Shown here one piece after another: positions 29,098 through 37,662 of a stretch of DNA of 64,000 bases. Each line of letters begins with the position of its first letter. Position 1 is the stretch's first letter. Made by a program: the position numbers and the translations under genes. The stretch covers positions 28,928 through 92,927 of the forward strand of contig JAPLTU010000035.1 in assembly GCA_026397965.1 (NCBI GenBank), read 5' to 3'. Below the pieces are notes generated by a model. That model did not search any database. It had not been told where the DNA came from and saw nothing but the letters and a program-made list of their open reading frames with translations. The DNA comes from Verrucomicrobiota bacterium. GTDB lineage: Bacteria; Verrucomicrobiota; Verrucomicrobiia; Opitutales; UBA953.

Positions 29098-29227
29098 GCC
29101 AGCAAGGTGTCGGCTGGGGCTTAGGCTGCAAATGGATTTTCCAAACGCATCGGCCGGGCCGACGAAATCATAAATCTACCTTTGAACCCGGCAGGAAAGT
29201 AAAGAGAGTGGGTTGCCTATTTATCTT

Positions 29228-30520
29228 ATGGATCGTCGAGAGTTTCTTCACCTGACCGCCTTGAGCACGATGGGTGCCGCTTTGATTCCCGGCTGCGCCG
29301 CCGGACCAATCGCGCCGACGAATAATAATCCCGTGATTTCTGGCGGACGCGTCCAGCTCGGCATCGATGCCCTGGAGGCGGACGGTTTTGCCTCCCTTCG
29401 CGGTGTCCGTTGCGGTTTGGTGACCCACCGGGCGGGCGTGAATGGCAATGGCCTTCGCACGGTCGATGTTCTCGCCCGTGCCCCTGGTGTTCGCTTGACG
29501 AAATTATTCGGCCCCGAGCACGGCATTGACGGCAACGCTGCCGCCGAAGTCGTCGTGAAGAATGCGAAGGACGCCCGAACTGGGCTGCCGATTTATTCTC
29601 TTTACGGCGCGACGCGCCGGCCGACGCCGGAAATGCTCGATGGGCTGGATGCCATCGTGATTGATTTTCAAGACGTCGGGTCACGCTCGTATACTTACAT
29701 TAGTTGCATGCGCTACGTCATCGAAGCGTGCTTCGCGCTGGAGCGGCCGATTCGGGTCATTGTGCTTGATCGACCCAACCCCTTAGGGGGAGAAAAAGTT
29801 GATGGTCCGTTTCTTGATCGCAAATGGAAGAGCTACGTCGGTGCTTACGAAACGCCTTATGTGCATGGGTTGACTATCGGAGAGATCGCCAAGTGGGCCG
29901 TGGCCACTCCAGGCATTCTGGAACTCGATGATGCCCACCGCTGCCGTGGCGTCTTGGAGGTCATTACGATGCGAGGCTGGCGTCGTTCGATGACCTGGAA
30001 TCTTACCGGATTAAATTGGACGCCGACTTCTCCACGTATTCCGACCGCCCAAGCCGCTTTGGGTTATGCGATGGTCGGCCTCGGCTGCATCGTCGGTGAT
30101 TTCAGCCATTCATTCGGGGATCAGATGCACTTCCGGTTTATCAAATATGCTCGTCGCCATGCCGCCGATCTCGTCGCGGCTTTAGGCAATACGGTGCCCG
30201 GCCTGACGCTTGAACCCAAAGTGATGCCCGACGGCACGCAGGGAGTCTATCTGGCCGTGAACGATTGGGGCAAGTTGCGGCCGACTGCTATATCACTGCA
30301 CATGATGCAGCAGGCCGCGCTTTGGGACCCGAACAACCCGTTTGCGCGCGTCACCAAGACCGAACGCGATTTGTTCATCAAGCACGTCGGCAGCGAAGCC
30401 TTCTTCGAAGAATTACGCTTGCGGGGTGGCAAGGTCGATCTCGGGCGCTGGATGGCGCAATGGAATGCCGACGCCGAAGCGTTTCGTGCGCGTACGTCAG
30501 CGCACCGACTCTACGCCTGA
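29228..30520 (+). CDS. NamZ-like exo-beta-N-acetylmuramidase (DUF1343, GH171)
   Basis: This 430-residue protein of the DUF1343 family is related to B. subtilis NamZ, which releases MurNAc from peptidoglycan ends. The start at 29228 gives a Tat-type signal, DRREFLHLTA, followed by ALIPGC, which may be a lipobox. Family segments include KLFGPEHGIDG, YSLYGATRRPTPEML, IDFQDVGSRSYTYI and DRPNPLGG. The mature enzyme would act in the periplasm on cell-wall fragments, for recycling or turnover. It stands alone, abutting the purF stop codon. Confidence 0.85.
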   Translation: MDRREFLHLTALSTMGAALIPGCAAGPIAPTNNNPVISGGRVQLGIDALEADGFASLRGVRCGLVTHRAGVNGNGLRTVDVLARAPGVRLTKLFGPEHGIDGNAAAEVVVKNAKDARTGLPIYSLYGATRRPTPEMLDGLDAIVIDFQDVGSRSYTYISCMRYVIEACFALERPIRVIVLDRPNPLGGEKVDGPFLDRKWKSYVGAYETPYVHGLTIGEIAKWAVATPGILELDDAHRCRGVLEVITMRGWRRSMTWNLTGLNWTPTSPRIPTAQAALGYAMVGLGCIVGDFSHSFGDQMHFRFIKYARRHAADLVAALGNTVPGLTLEPKVMPDGTQGVYLAVNDWGKLRPTAISLHMMQQAALWDPNNPFARVTKTERDLFIKHVGSEAFFEELRLRGGKVDLGRWMAQWNADAEAFRARTSAHRLYA

Positions 30521-32434
30521 TTAGTAGGAGCGGCCTTCGCGCTTCTCCCAATAATTAATATAGGCGCGGTTGAGTACGCCCAGGCCGCCCGGAGTAGGGT
30601 AGTCGCCCGTAAAATACCAATCGCCCAGACTCGTTGGGCACGCCTTATGTAGCGACGCAATCTTCTGGAAGACAATGACGAGCTCGCCCTTCCAGTCGCA
30701 CTTCGTCGGATAAACCAACTCGGCGCACTTCGCGGCGATTTCAATCTCGGTGAAAGCCCCATACAGCCGCTTCACATGGTTTTGTATTTCCTTTGTGGGT
30801 TTATTCGCCTGCGCGATGCAGTCTTCGTAGACTTCGCGCAAGAGATCGTTCATGCCGCGATCTTTGCAAAGGGCGACGGTCGCTTGGAAGGCCAAGAATT
30901 TACCCATTTCGGACATATCGATGCCGTAACAGTCCGGGTAGCGGATCTGCGGAGCCGTGGAAGCAATCACAATGCGCTTGGGATTGGGCCGGGCCAGGAT
31001 TCGTAAGATGGATTGCCGTAACGTCGTGCCGCGCACGATCGAATCGTCGACACAGACCAGGGTATCGCCCGCCCGGACGGTGCCGTAGGAAATGTCGTAA
31101 ACGTGGGAGGCCATCTGCATCCGGTTTTTTTCCTGTGAAATGAAGGTGCGTAGCTTAACGTCCTTATGCGCAACTTTTTCACCGCGCGGCCATCCGCCCA
31201 AGACGAGCTTATCGATCATGGCTTCGTCGAGTTTACCGGCGCGCTGCGCTTCGATGAGCTGATGCCGTACCTGCGAACGCCGCCGTTTGCGGAGCTCTTC
31301 CATCAGGCCGTACCAAGCAATCTCAGCGGTATTGGGAATGTAAGAAAACACCGCGTGGTCATGGTCGTCGCGGATTTGCGCGATGACGTCATCGGCCAAG
31401 GCGGCGCCGAGGGCTTTACGCTCAGCGTAAATCTCTGGGTCGTTCCCGCGCGAAAAGTAGATGCGTTCGAAAGAGCAAGAGCGGCGTTCCGCGGGAGCAT
31501 GGATGGATTCAACCATGTGCCGGCCGTCAGCTTTCATGATTAAAGCGGAGCCGGGCGGCAATTCATGCACCTCCGCTTGTTCGGCCCCGACGATGGTCAT
31601 CAGCGCGACACGCTCGGAGGCGACGGCGATCAAATCACCCGTCCGGACATACCAGCAGGGGCGGATACCGTTCGGATCGCGCACCACGAAACTGTCGCCG
31701 TTACCAATGAGACCGGCGATAGCATAGCCGCCATCCCAATTCTTGGCGGCCTTGCGTAGGACGTTGCCGACGTCGAGGTGCTTCGAAATTTCGGCTTGGA
31801 CGGCAGTACCTTCGAGCCCTTGGTCTTTGAAGGCCTTGAAAAGTCGATCATGTTCCTCATCAAGCCAGAAGCCGATCTCTTCGAGGATCGATTGGGTATC
31901 GGTGGAATAGATGACGTGGGCGCCGCGCTCGGTGAGCGAATGGTTCAGCTCGGTCGTATTCGTCAGGTTGAAATTGCCGGCGACGAGCAGGTTGCGGGTC
32001 GGCCAAATCGACTTGCGGGCGTAAGGGTGGCACGAGACGGAATCAAAAGTCCCCGAGGTTCCGTAACGAAGGTGGCCCAGCAGGAGTTCACCGCCAAAAT
32101 CGAAGTGGCGCTTAACGGTTTCCGGAAACTCCGGTACGATGGTCGCTTCGCGGACCTTATCCGCGTAGGTCTTAATCTGGCGGGTAAAGATTTGCGTCAG
32201 GCCTTGGGCCCCGATTTCCCGGTCACGAAAAAGGAAGGCTTCACCATTTTCTGCCCCAATCTTAACACAACCGATACCTGCACCATCTTGGCCGCGGTTG
32301 TGCTGTTTCTCCATGAGGAGAAATAACTGGTTAAAACCATGCAACGGCGTGCCATACTTCTCCTGATACCACTTCAGGTCCTTGGTCAGCCTTACCAGGG
32401 CAATGCCGCATTCATGCCTTAAAGAGTCGCTCAT
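30521..32434 (-). CDS. purF: Amidophosphoribosyltransferase, long form
   Basis: PurF makes phosphoribosylamine from PRPP and glutamine, the first step of purine synthesis. The start at 32434 gives MSDSLRHECGIALVRL; the nucleophile would be C9, exposed after removal of a short propeptide. The PRPP-binding loop VCVDDSIVRGTTLRQSI is intact. At 637 residues it is about 150 longer than E. coli or B. subtilis PurF; similar long forms occur in Bacteroidota. The extra length is spread over the glutaminase domain and the C-terminus. It ends a minus-strand run with the kinase-like and Nudix genes. Confidence 0.82.
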   Translation of the reverse strand: MSDSLRHECGIALVRLTKDLKWYQEKYGTPLHGFNQLFLLMEKQHNRGQDGAGIGCVKIGAENGEAFLFRDREIGAQGLTQIFTRQIKTYADKVREATIVPEFPETVKRHFDFGGELLLGHLRYGTSGTFDSVSCHPYARKSIWPTRNLLVAGNFNLTNTTELNHSLTERGAHVIYSTDTQSILEEIGFWLDEEHDRLFKAFKDQGLEGTAVQAEISKHLDVGNVLRKAAKNWDGGYAIAGLIGNGDSFVVRDPNGIRPCWYVRTGDLIAVASERVALMTIVGAEQAEVHELPPGSALIMKADGRHMVESIHAPAERRSCSFERIYFSRGNDPEIYAERKALGAALADDVIAQIRDDHDHAVFSYIPNTAEIAWYGLMEELRKRRRSQVRHQLIEAQRAGKLDEAMIDKLVLGGWPRGEKVAHKDVKLRTFISQEKNRMQMASHVYDISYGTVRAGDTLVCVDDSIVRGTTLRQSILRILARPNPKRIVIASTAPQIRYPDCYGIDMSEMGKFLAFQATVALCKDRGMNDLLREVYEDCIAQANKPTKEIQNHVKRLYGAFTEIEIAAKCAELVYPTKCDWKGELVIVFQKIASLHKACPTSLGDWYFTGDYPTPGGLGVLNRAYINYWEKREGRSY

Positions 32435-32489
32435 CGCAGGCTTCCGAGTTTGTCGGCTCGGCGCGCGTCCTGTCCAGCGCTTACTATTT

Positions 32490-33542
32490 TTAAGAGCGCA
32501 AAACCCGGTCGAGACGGTCAAGGCTTACTTCAATCAGGCCCGCCATATCGGTTTGCTGGCGGAAAGCGGGGTCCCGGTGGTAGTCCGCCAGTCCATCGGC
32601 TAACTCCTGAGCTTTTTCGGGGGTGGTCAGTTGGTTTGACCGCATGGCCGCAAGTAAGTCTTTAACGCGATCGGGCGCCGCCAGGTGGCGGCGGTGAATG
32701 AGCGATTGCTCCTCGCGGCGGTATTGGGCGGCCGAGGCGGCATTGATGTGCTTGGCACAAAGCTGGGCAAACGGACGGTTTTCCTTGAACGAGCCCGGGA
32801 GGTAGAAGCGAAGCCGTCCGTCGTAGCTCTGCTGGTCGAAGTCCATGGCGCGCACGCGGATGGCGGTCGAGTCGAAGTCCGGCGTGACGGCGATGACGAA
32901 GTTATAGGCTCGCATGTCGCCCAGGAGGCGCACCAGGCAGCGCTCTTCGAACTTGATGAGCTCCTTGGCGAGGCGTACCGGGTGGTGTCCGTCAGCGGCA
33001 AGCCACTTTTCGGCGAAAATATCGCCGGGAATACCGGTGACATGCTCCTCAACCAGGGTTTCGCCCCAAGTGAGGTAGAGCATGCGGTTCGGGGACAGCA
33101 GGTGCTCGAGCTCGAGACCGCAGACGCGCGAGGCATCCCCAACCTTTACGTAGAAGTAGTCTTGATTCTCGTTGTAGGCGTTGACGATGCGCACCCGGAA
33201 CGGCTGCGAGTTGCCAAAAGAGCAGAAGTCGACGCGATCGACGTACACGTGGCTGAAGACTTTCATGCCGCCTTCGCCGCGGAGCAGGGCGTACGTCTCG
33301 AGCAGTCCTTGGGAAAGCCGGCCCATCTCTTCCGGCGCATAGGCGACGGTCTCCCAGAGCGTGTCCTTCCCGCGTTCGAGTAAGGGCATTGCGGCGGTGA
33401 AGTCGCGTAGCTGGGCGTAGGAGACGGGGAGCGGCACCTCGCGGCCTTCGCGCGAGAGGTACGCGCGGAGCGCAGCGCCGATTGGATAGGCCGGCTTGCG
33501 GTTCGTCCGCTTGAATTCGGCTTCAGATCCGGCGGCGTCCAT
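32490..33542 (-). CDS. Uncharacterised protein with kinase-like motifs
   Basis: This 350-residue cytoplasmic protein is not one I recognise by name. Several motifs fall in the order seen in protein-kinase-like folds: YFYVKVGD with Lys near 133, a Glu near 144-146 (ELEHL), a hinge-like EEHVTGIPGD, a catalytic-loop-like LLGDMRAYNFVI (D209 to N214, DX4N spacing) and AMDFDQQSY (D234) in place of DFG. This suggests an atypical small-molecule or protein kinase fold, but no glycine-rich loop is obvious. It lies 2 nt after a Nudix gene and 55 nt before purF, pointing to nucleotide metabolism. Confidence 0.55.
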   Translation of the reverse strand: MDAAGSEAEFKRTNRKPAYPIGAALRAYLSREGREVPLPVSYAQLRDFTAAMPLLERGKDTLWETVAYAPEEMGRLSQGLLETYALLRGEGGMKVFSHVYVDRVDFCSFGNSQPFRVRIVNAYNENQDYFYVKVGDASRVCGLELEHLLSPNRMLYLTWGETLVEEHVTGIPGDIFAEKWLAADGHHPVRLAKELIKFEERCLVRLLGDMRAYNFVIAVTPDFDSTAIRVRAMDFDQQSYDGRLRFYLPGSFKENRPFAQLCAKHINAASAAQYRREEQSLIHRRHLAAPDRVKDLLAAMRSNQLTTPEKAQELADGLADYHRDPAFRQQTDMAGLIEVSLDRLDRVLRS

Positions 33543-33544
33543 GG

Positions 33545-34066
33545 CTAGTCCAAATTAGGCTTATGCTGGGTTTCCTCGACGGTCATCTTGAGCGGCTCGC
33601 CTGGATGACATTCCGCGCGATACGCGATGAAGCCGCGGCGGTGCTCGTCGTAGACCGGCCAAATAAGCGTAAGGTCGGTGGCGGGAATCTGAATCTTCGA
33701 AATTTCTTCGCGACCGAAAAATCTGAAATGGCCTTCGTCAATCGTCGGCGGAACTCCGTTCACGGGCTTGCGGCAAACAAACAGGAACATCAGCCAATGT
33801 GATTGGCCTTCGTAACCTTTTTCCGAGATCATACCGAAGAGATGCAGATCCGAGGACGTGATCGTCGCCCCCGTTTCCTCCGCGACTTCCCTAACGGCGC
33901 ATTCAAAAGGAGACTCGCCCGTACCCGTTTCTAATTTTCCTCCCGGGGGACTCCAGCAACCCAAGTTGGGGGCCTTGGTGCGCTGGATTAGCAGCAAGCG
34001 TCCCGCGTCGTCATGCAGGAACACGAGGACGCTGATTTTGAAGGGTAGGGCAGGACCGGCTGACAT
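33545..34066 (-). CDS. Nudix hydrolase (MutT-like)
   Basis: This 173-residue enzyme cleaves nucleoside diphosphates linked to another group. The Nudix box is complete, from GGKLETGTGESPFECAVRE to VAEETGAT (G-x5-E-x7-REUxEExGU). The opening FKISVLVFLHDDAGRLLLIQ is typical of 8-oxo-dGTPase-like members, though the true substrate is unknown. It is followed by the kinase-like gene and purF on the same strand. Confidence 0.88.
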   Translation of the reverse strand: MSAGPALPFKISVLVFLHDDAGRLLLIQRTKAPNLGCWSPPGGKLETGTGESPFECAVREVAEETGATITSSDLHLFGMISEKGYEGQSHWLMFLFVCRKPVNGVPPTIDEGHFRFFGREEISKIQIPATDLTLIWPVYDEHRRGFIAYRAECHPGEPLKMTVEETQHKPNLD

Positions 34067-34112
34067 GGTTTCAAATTGGCTTAGACCTATCTGGGGACAA
34101 TCACCGATTGGC

Positions 34113-35105
34113 TTATCCAGCCAAGATGGCGTCGATCCGCTTTAATTCATCCGAAGTCAGCGTATCGGAGGATGCTGCCGCCACACACTGCTCCAGCTGG
34201 CTGATTTTGCTGGCTCCAATGATGGCGGAGGTGACGCGTTTATCACGCAAGACCCAAGCGATGGCCATGGACGCCAGGCTTTGACCGCGTTCTTTGGCGA
34301 TGACGCTCAGCGCGCGCACTTGAGCCAGTTTCGCATCGCTGATCTGCTCGGGGCGTAAAAAGCCATGGGCTTTGCCGGCGCGAGCATCCGTCGGAATGCC
34401 GGACAAATATCGATCCGTTAGAAGTCCTTGGGCCAGCGGAGAAAAGACCGCACACCCGATGCCTTCTTTTTCTACGGTATCAAGCAAGCCCTCTTCGGGT
34501 GTGCGCACGAACAGGCTATATTTCGGCTGATGAACGACGCAGGGCGTCCCCAAGTCGCGTAAGATCGCACAGGCCCACGCGGTATCCGCCGCATTATAAT
34601 TAGAAACCGCCGCGTAGAGCGCCTTGCCCGATTTCACCGCCATAGCCAAAGCACCCATGGTCTCTTCCATCGGCGTGTTCGGGTCGCGGCGGTGGCTATA
34701 AAAGATATCCACGTAGGGCAGGCCCATCCGTTTGAGCGATTGGTCAAGCGAAGCCAAAAGATACTTCCGTGATCCGAAGTCCCCATGGGGTCCCGGCCAC
34801 ATGGTGTAACCTGCTTTGGTCGAGATGATCAGTTCGTCGCGATAGGCGGCTAAGTCTTCGCGGAGGATACGCCCCATCGTCATTTCGGCCGTCCCTGGTG
34901 CGGGGCCATAATTATTCGCGAGGTCGAAATGCGTGACGCCGAGGTCGAAGGCGCGCAGGGCAATGGAGCGGGCCGTCGCGTAATCGTCGACGCTTCCGAA
35001 GTTATGCCAAAGCCCGAGGGAAATCTTTGGCAGATGTAAGCCGGATTTCCCGCAACGTGCCTGGAAGGCGGTTTCGGCGTAGCGCGACGGATTGGCTTGG
35101 TGCAT
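34113..35105 (-). CDS. Aldo/keto reductase (YghZ-like)
   Basis: This 330-residue TIM-barrel NADPH-dependent oxidoreductase resembles E. coli YghZ, an L-glyceraldehyde 3-phosphate reductase. The start at 35105 (MHQANPSRYAETAFQ) matches the family N-terminus better than the upstream ATG at 35156. Catalytic residues are seen in FDLANNYGPAPG (Asp and Tyr), the ISTKAGYTMWPGPHG lysine segment and FYSHRRD (His). The C-terminal cofactor segment contains VTSAIIGASKISQLEQ. It diverges from the urea locus across about 257 bp. Confidence 0.85.
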   Translation of the reverse strand: MHQANPSRYAETAFQARCGKSGLHLPKISLGLWHNFGSVDDYATARSIALRAFDLGVTHFDLANNYGPAPGTAEMTMGRILREDLAAYRDELIISTKAGYTMWPGPHGDFGSRKYLLASLDQSLKRMGLPYVDIFYSHRRDPNTPMEETMGALAMAVKSGKALYAAVSNYNAADTAWACAILRDLGTPCVVHQPKYSLFVRTPEEGLLDTVEKEGIGCAVFSPLAQGLLTDRYLSGIPTDARAGKAHGFLRPEQISDAKLAQVRALSVIAKERGQSLASMAIAWVLRDKRVTSAIIGASKISQLEQCVAAASSDTLTSDELKRIDAILAG

Positions 35106-35362
35106 CTGTACAATCAAGCGGGCGTGCCCGAAATTAGCCAGCGGGAAAATAGACACGCAGAAATTTAGCCTCCCTTGGCGAGCCTCAGTCGTGCTCGAAC
35201 TTTATCAGGATGCTCAAAAAGAAAATTTCGCGATGCGAGGAATCGCCACGTTTGTCCAAAACTTCGCACGTTACGATTGCCGCTCAAATATTAAAAGACT
35301 CTGGCACGGTCGTTGCTCTAAGCGATGTGCTACCAAGCAACCTACCAACACCAACCACATCC
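35106..35362 (+). promoter_or_regulatory. Upstream region of the urea locus
   Basis: This 257-bp gap separates the divergent aldo/keto reductase from the porin. Its porin-proximal end holds a sigma-54 promoter motif (35302-35317). The long upstream part would fit enhancer-type activator binding. A single TGGTGCA near 35098 resembles half of an NtrC site, but no full palindrome was found. Confidence 0.5.
35302..35317 (+). promoter_or_regulatory. Sigma-54 promoter of the porin-urtA unit
   Basis: TGGCACGGTCGTTGCT matches the sigma-54 -24/-12 consensus (TGGCACG-N4-TTGCW) exactly. The predicted transcription start is near 35328, giving a leader of about 35 nt before the porin ATG. It implies control by an enhancer-binding activator and nitrogen status. 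Confidence 0.85.
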
Positions 35363-36271
35363 ATGAAATCCAATCATACACTCGCAGTCGCCTTTCTCGC
35401 CGCTGCTTCCACGATCGCCGCTCACGGTGCCGACGCTCCCGCTCCCGCGGTGACGTTCGACGGTTACGCTGTCGTCCAGGCGACGTCCGTGGACACGACA
35501 AGCTCATTAGATTTATATGCCGCCAAGTTTGGTGCCACCGGCAAATTCGGCAATGTCACCGGCTATGCTAGTCTCTATTATGGCGGTGCAAAGACCGACT
35601 TGCTTGACGCTTACTTCACGGTCGACGTCGGCGGCGGGCTCTCGATCACCACGGGCAAGTTCCTTTCGTATATGGGCTACGAAGCTTTTGACGTCCCTAA
35701 TATGACCCAAATTTCGTATGCAAATACGCAACTCAGTCCAGTCCCTGCCTACCATACCGGAATCAAGGCTGACTATTCGACGGCCGTTTATGGTGCCGGG
35801 GTCGCTGTCGTTGACTCCCTCTACGGTTACGGAAACGCCCCGTACAAAGGAGATGGAAGCCTGCGGAAGCCAGGTCTCGAAGCTTATTATACCTACAAAG
35901 GTATCAAAGATGTGACCATCTGGTTCGGCGCGGCTAACGAAGTCGCCACCAAGTACGCGTTTTATGATCTTTGGGTAAGCTACGCAGTTAGTAAGACCGA
36001 CTCGATTGGCGCTGAGTATATCAAAATCGAAAGCGAAGGCTCTCTCTGGCTCTTGGCTTATACAAAGGCTCTGGATTCGAAGTGGTCGCTCACTTCTCGA
36101 ATCAGCGGTGACAGCCCGACCGGCGGCGAAAATAACCTGAAATACACGTTATCTCCGAGCTACTCGGTCAACGAGCATTTCATCGTTCGTGCGGAAGCAT
36201 CCTACGTCACCTCCTACGGTACGACGCCCTCGGCTTCGACGTTCGCGGCCCAGACGATCTTCAAGTTCTAA
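35363..36271 (+). CDS. Outer-membrane porin associated with urea uptake
   Basis: This 302-residue protein has a signal peptide (MKSNHTLAVAFLAAASTIAAHG), then alternating hydrophobic strands rich in Tyr, Gly and Ser, and ends in QTIFKF with the C-terminal Phe typical of beta-barrel outer-membrane proteins. The start at 35363 is set by the signal peptide and lies just downstream of a sigma-54 promoter. Placement before urtA parallels the FmdC porin beside the amide/urea transporter of Methylophilus. It probably lets urea or short amides across the outer membrane; specificity is inferred from position only. Confidence 0.75.
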   Translation: MKSNHTLAVAFLAAASTIAAHGADAPAPAVTFDGYAVVQATSVDTTSSLDLYAAKFGATGKFGNVTGYASLYYGGAKTDLLDAYFTVDVGGGLSITTGKFLSYMGYEAFDVPNMTQISYANTQLSPVPAYHTGIKADYSTAVYGAGVAVVDSLYGYGNAPYKGDGSLRKPGLEAYYTYKGIKDVTIWFGAANEVATKYAFYDLWVSYAVSKTDSIGAEYIKIESEGSLWLLAYTKALDSKWSLTSRISGDSPTGGENNLKYTLSPSYSVNEHFIVRAEASYVTSYGTTPSASTFAAQTIFKF

Positions 36272-36301
36272 GCGGAGGACTTCACCACCCAGCTTCCCAC
36301 C

Positions 36302-37564
36302 ATGTCACCCACGCGCATCACCAGTCTGTTCTCTGTCGGGGCTCTTGCCCTGGCCTCCCTCGTTTCGCCCGCCCGGGCGGAAGATACCGTCAAGGTTGGC
36401 GTCCTCCACTCGCTGTCGGGAACGATGGCGATTTCGGAGACATCCCTTCGTGACGTCCTGCTCTTTACTTTTGACGAGATCAACGCCAAGGGTGGCGTGC
36501 TCGGCAAGAAGATCGAGCCAGTCGTCGTCGACGGGGCTTCTAATTGGCCGCTCTTCGCTGAGAAGTCGAAGCAGTTGCTCGAACAGGATAAGGTAGCCGT
36601 GACCTTCGGCTGCTGGACTTCCGTTTCACGTAAATCCTGTCTCCCGGTCTTCGAAAAGAATAACGGCCTCCTCTTCTACCCCGTCCAGTACGAAGGCGAA
36701 GAAGAGTCGAAGAACGTTGCCTACACGGCTGAGGCCGTCAATCAGCAGGCCACCCCTGCGGTTGACTACCTTCTGGAGCAGGGCGTCAAGAAGTTCTACC
36801 TCCTGGGCTCCGACTACGTCTACCCGCAGACCACGAATCTGGTGCTCCTCGAGTATCTCTTGAGCAAGGGTGTTCCCATCGAGAATATTGGCGGCGGTTT
36901 CCGTAAGGATGCCTCCGGCAAAATCATCTCGGCTGGTAAGTACACGCCATTCGGTCACACGGACTACCAACAGATCGTCGCCGAGATCAAGCAGTTCTCC
37001 GCTGGTGGTGGCGCCGCGGTGGTCAGCACCCTGAACGGAGACACCAACGTACCCTTCTTCAAAGAGTATGCTGCCTCCGGTCTCACGGCTGAATCCTGCC
37101 CAGTCGTCTCGTTCTCGATCTCTGAAGACGAGTTCCGTGGCCTCCCGGCCGATAAGTTGGTCGGTCAGCTCGGTTGCTGGACTTACTTCCAGTCGATCAA
37201 ATCACCCGCGAACAAGAAGTTCTCCGAAGATTTCCAGGCCTGGCTCGGGAAGAGCACGGTACCTGGTATCGTCAAAGACGGTCGCGTGACCTGCTCCCCG
37301 ATGGTGCTCTCCTACGATGGCGTCTACCTCTGGAAGGCGTGCGTCGAGAAGGCCGGCTCCTTTGATGTGGATAAGGTGCGCGAAGCTTGGAAGTCCGGAG
37401 TGTCCTTCGATGGTCCTGGCGGCAAGGTCACCACCCAGCCGAACATGCACCTCACCAAGAACGTCTTCATCGGCGAGACCAAGGCGGACGGACAGTTCAA
37501 GATCCTGAAGTCCTTCGACAACGTCTACGGCGAGCCTTGGCTGAAGGGTAAGTTCAAGAAGTAA
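36302..37564 (+). CDS. urtA: Urea ABC transporter substrate-binding protein
   Basis: UrtA is the periplasmic urea receptor of the UrtABCDE importer. The 420-residue protein has a signal peptide ([13 protein letters not shown]) and family segments [33 protein letters not shown] and [12 protein letters not shown], which separate UrtA from branched-chain amino-acid binders. It lies 30 nt after the porin in the same transcript, and a strong terminator follows. That arrangement would give more binding protein than permease. Confidence 0.94.
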   Translation: MSPTRITSLFSVGALALASLVSPARAEDTVKVGVLHSLSGTMAISETSLRDVLLFTFDEINAKGGVLGKKIEPVVVDGASNWPLFAEKSKQLLEQDKVAVTFGCWTSVSRKSCLPVFEKNNGLLFYPVQYEGEEESKNVAYTAEAVNQQATPAVDYLLEQGVKKFYLLGSDYVYPQTTNLVLLEYLLSKGVPIENIGGGFRKDASGKIISAGKYTPFGHTDYQQIVAEIKQFSAGGGAAVVSTLNGDTNVPFFKEYAASGLTAESCPVVSFSISEDEFRGLPADKLVGQLGCWTYFQSIKSPANKKFSEDFQAWLGKSTVPGIVKDGRVTCSPMVLSYDGVYLWKACVEKAGSFDVDKVREAWKSGVSFDGPGGKVTTQPNMHLTKNVFIGETKADGQFKILKSFDNVYGEPWLKGKFKK

Positions 37565-37597
37565 GCGAATATTTGTCAGTTGTCGGTGCTTCATAGC

Positions 37598-37632
37598 GAG
37601 GGCGGACCTGAGGGGGTCCGCCCTCTTCCTTT
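37598..37632 (+). terminator. Terminator between urtA and urtB
   Basis: GAGGGCGGACC (37598-37608) pairs perfectly with GGTCCGCCCTC (37615-37625) across a six-base loop, followed by TTCCTTTT. It should end most porin-urtA transcripts before urtB, which has its own sigma-54 promoter immediately after. Confidence 0.88.
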
Positions 37633-37648
37633 TGGCACGGTAGTTGCT
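37633..37648 (+). promoter_or_regulatory. Sigma-54 promoter of urtB
   Basis: TGGCACGGTAGTTGCT matches the sigma-54 consensus and differs at one base from the copy at 35302. The predicted start point is near 37659, only about 4 nt before the urtB GTG, so the message may be nearly leaderless. It would drive urtBCDE and the urease genes. Confidence 0.82.
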
Positions 37649-37662
37649 CAGTAGTAATCACG

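Noticed and set aside
35096..35104. TGGTGCA as an NtrC enhancer
   Set aside because: Only one half-site is visible, and it overlaps the start of the aldo/keto reductase gene, so it is not called as a separate feature.
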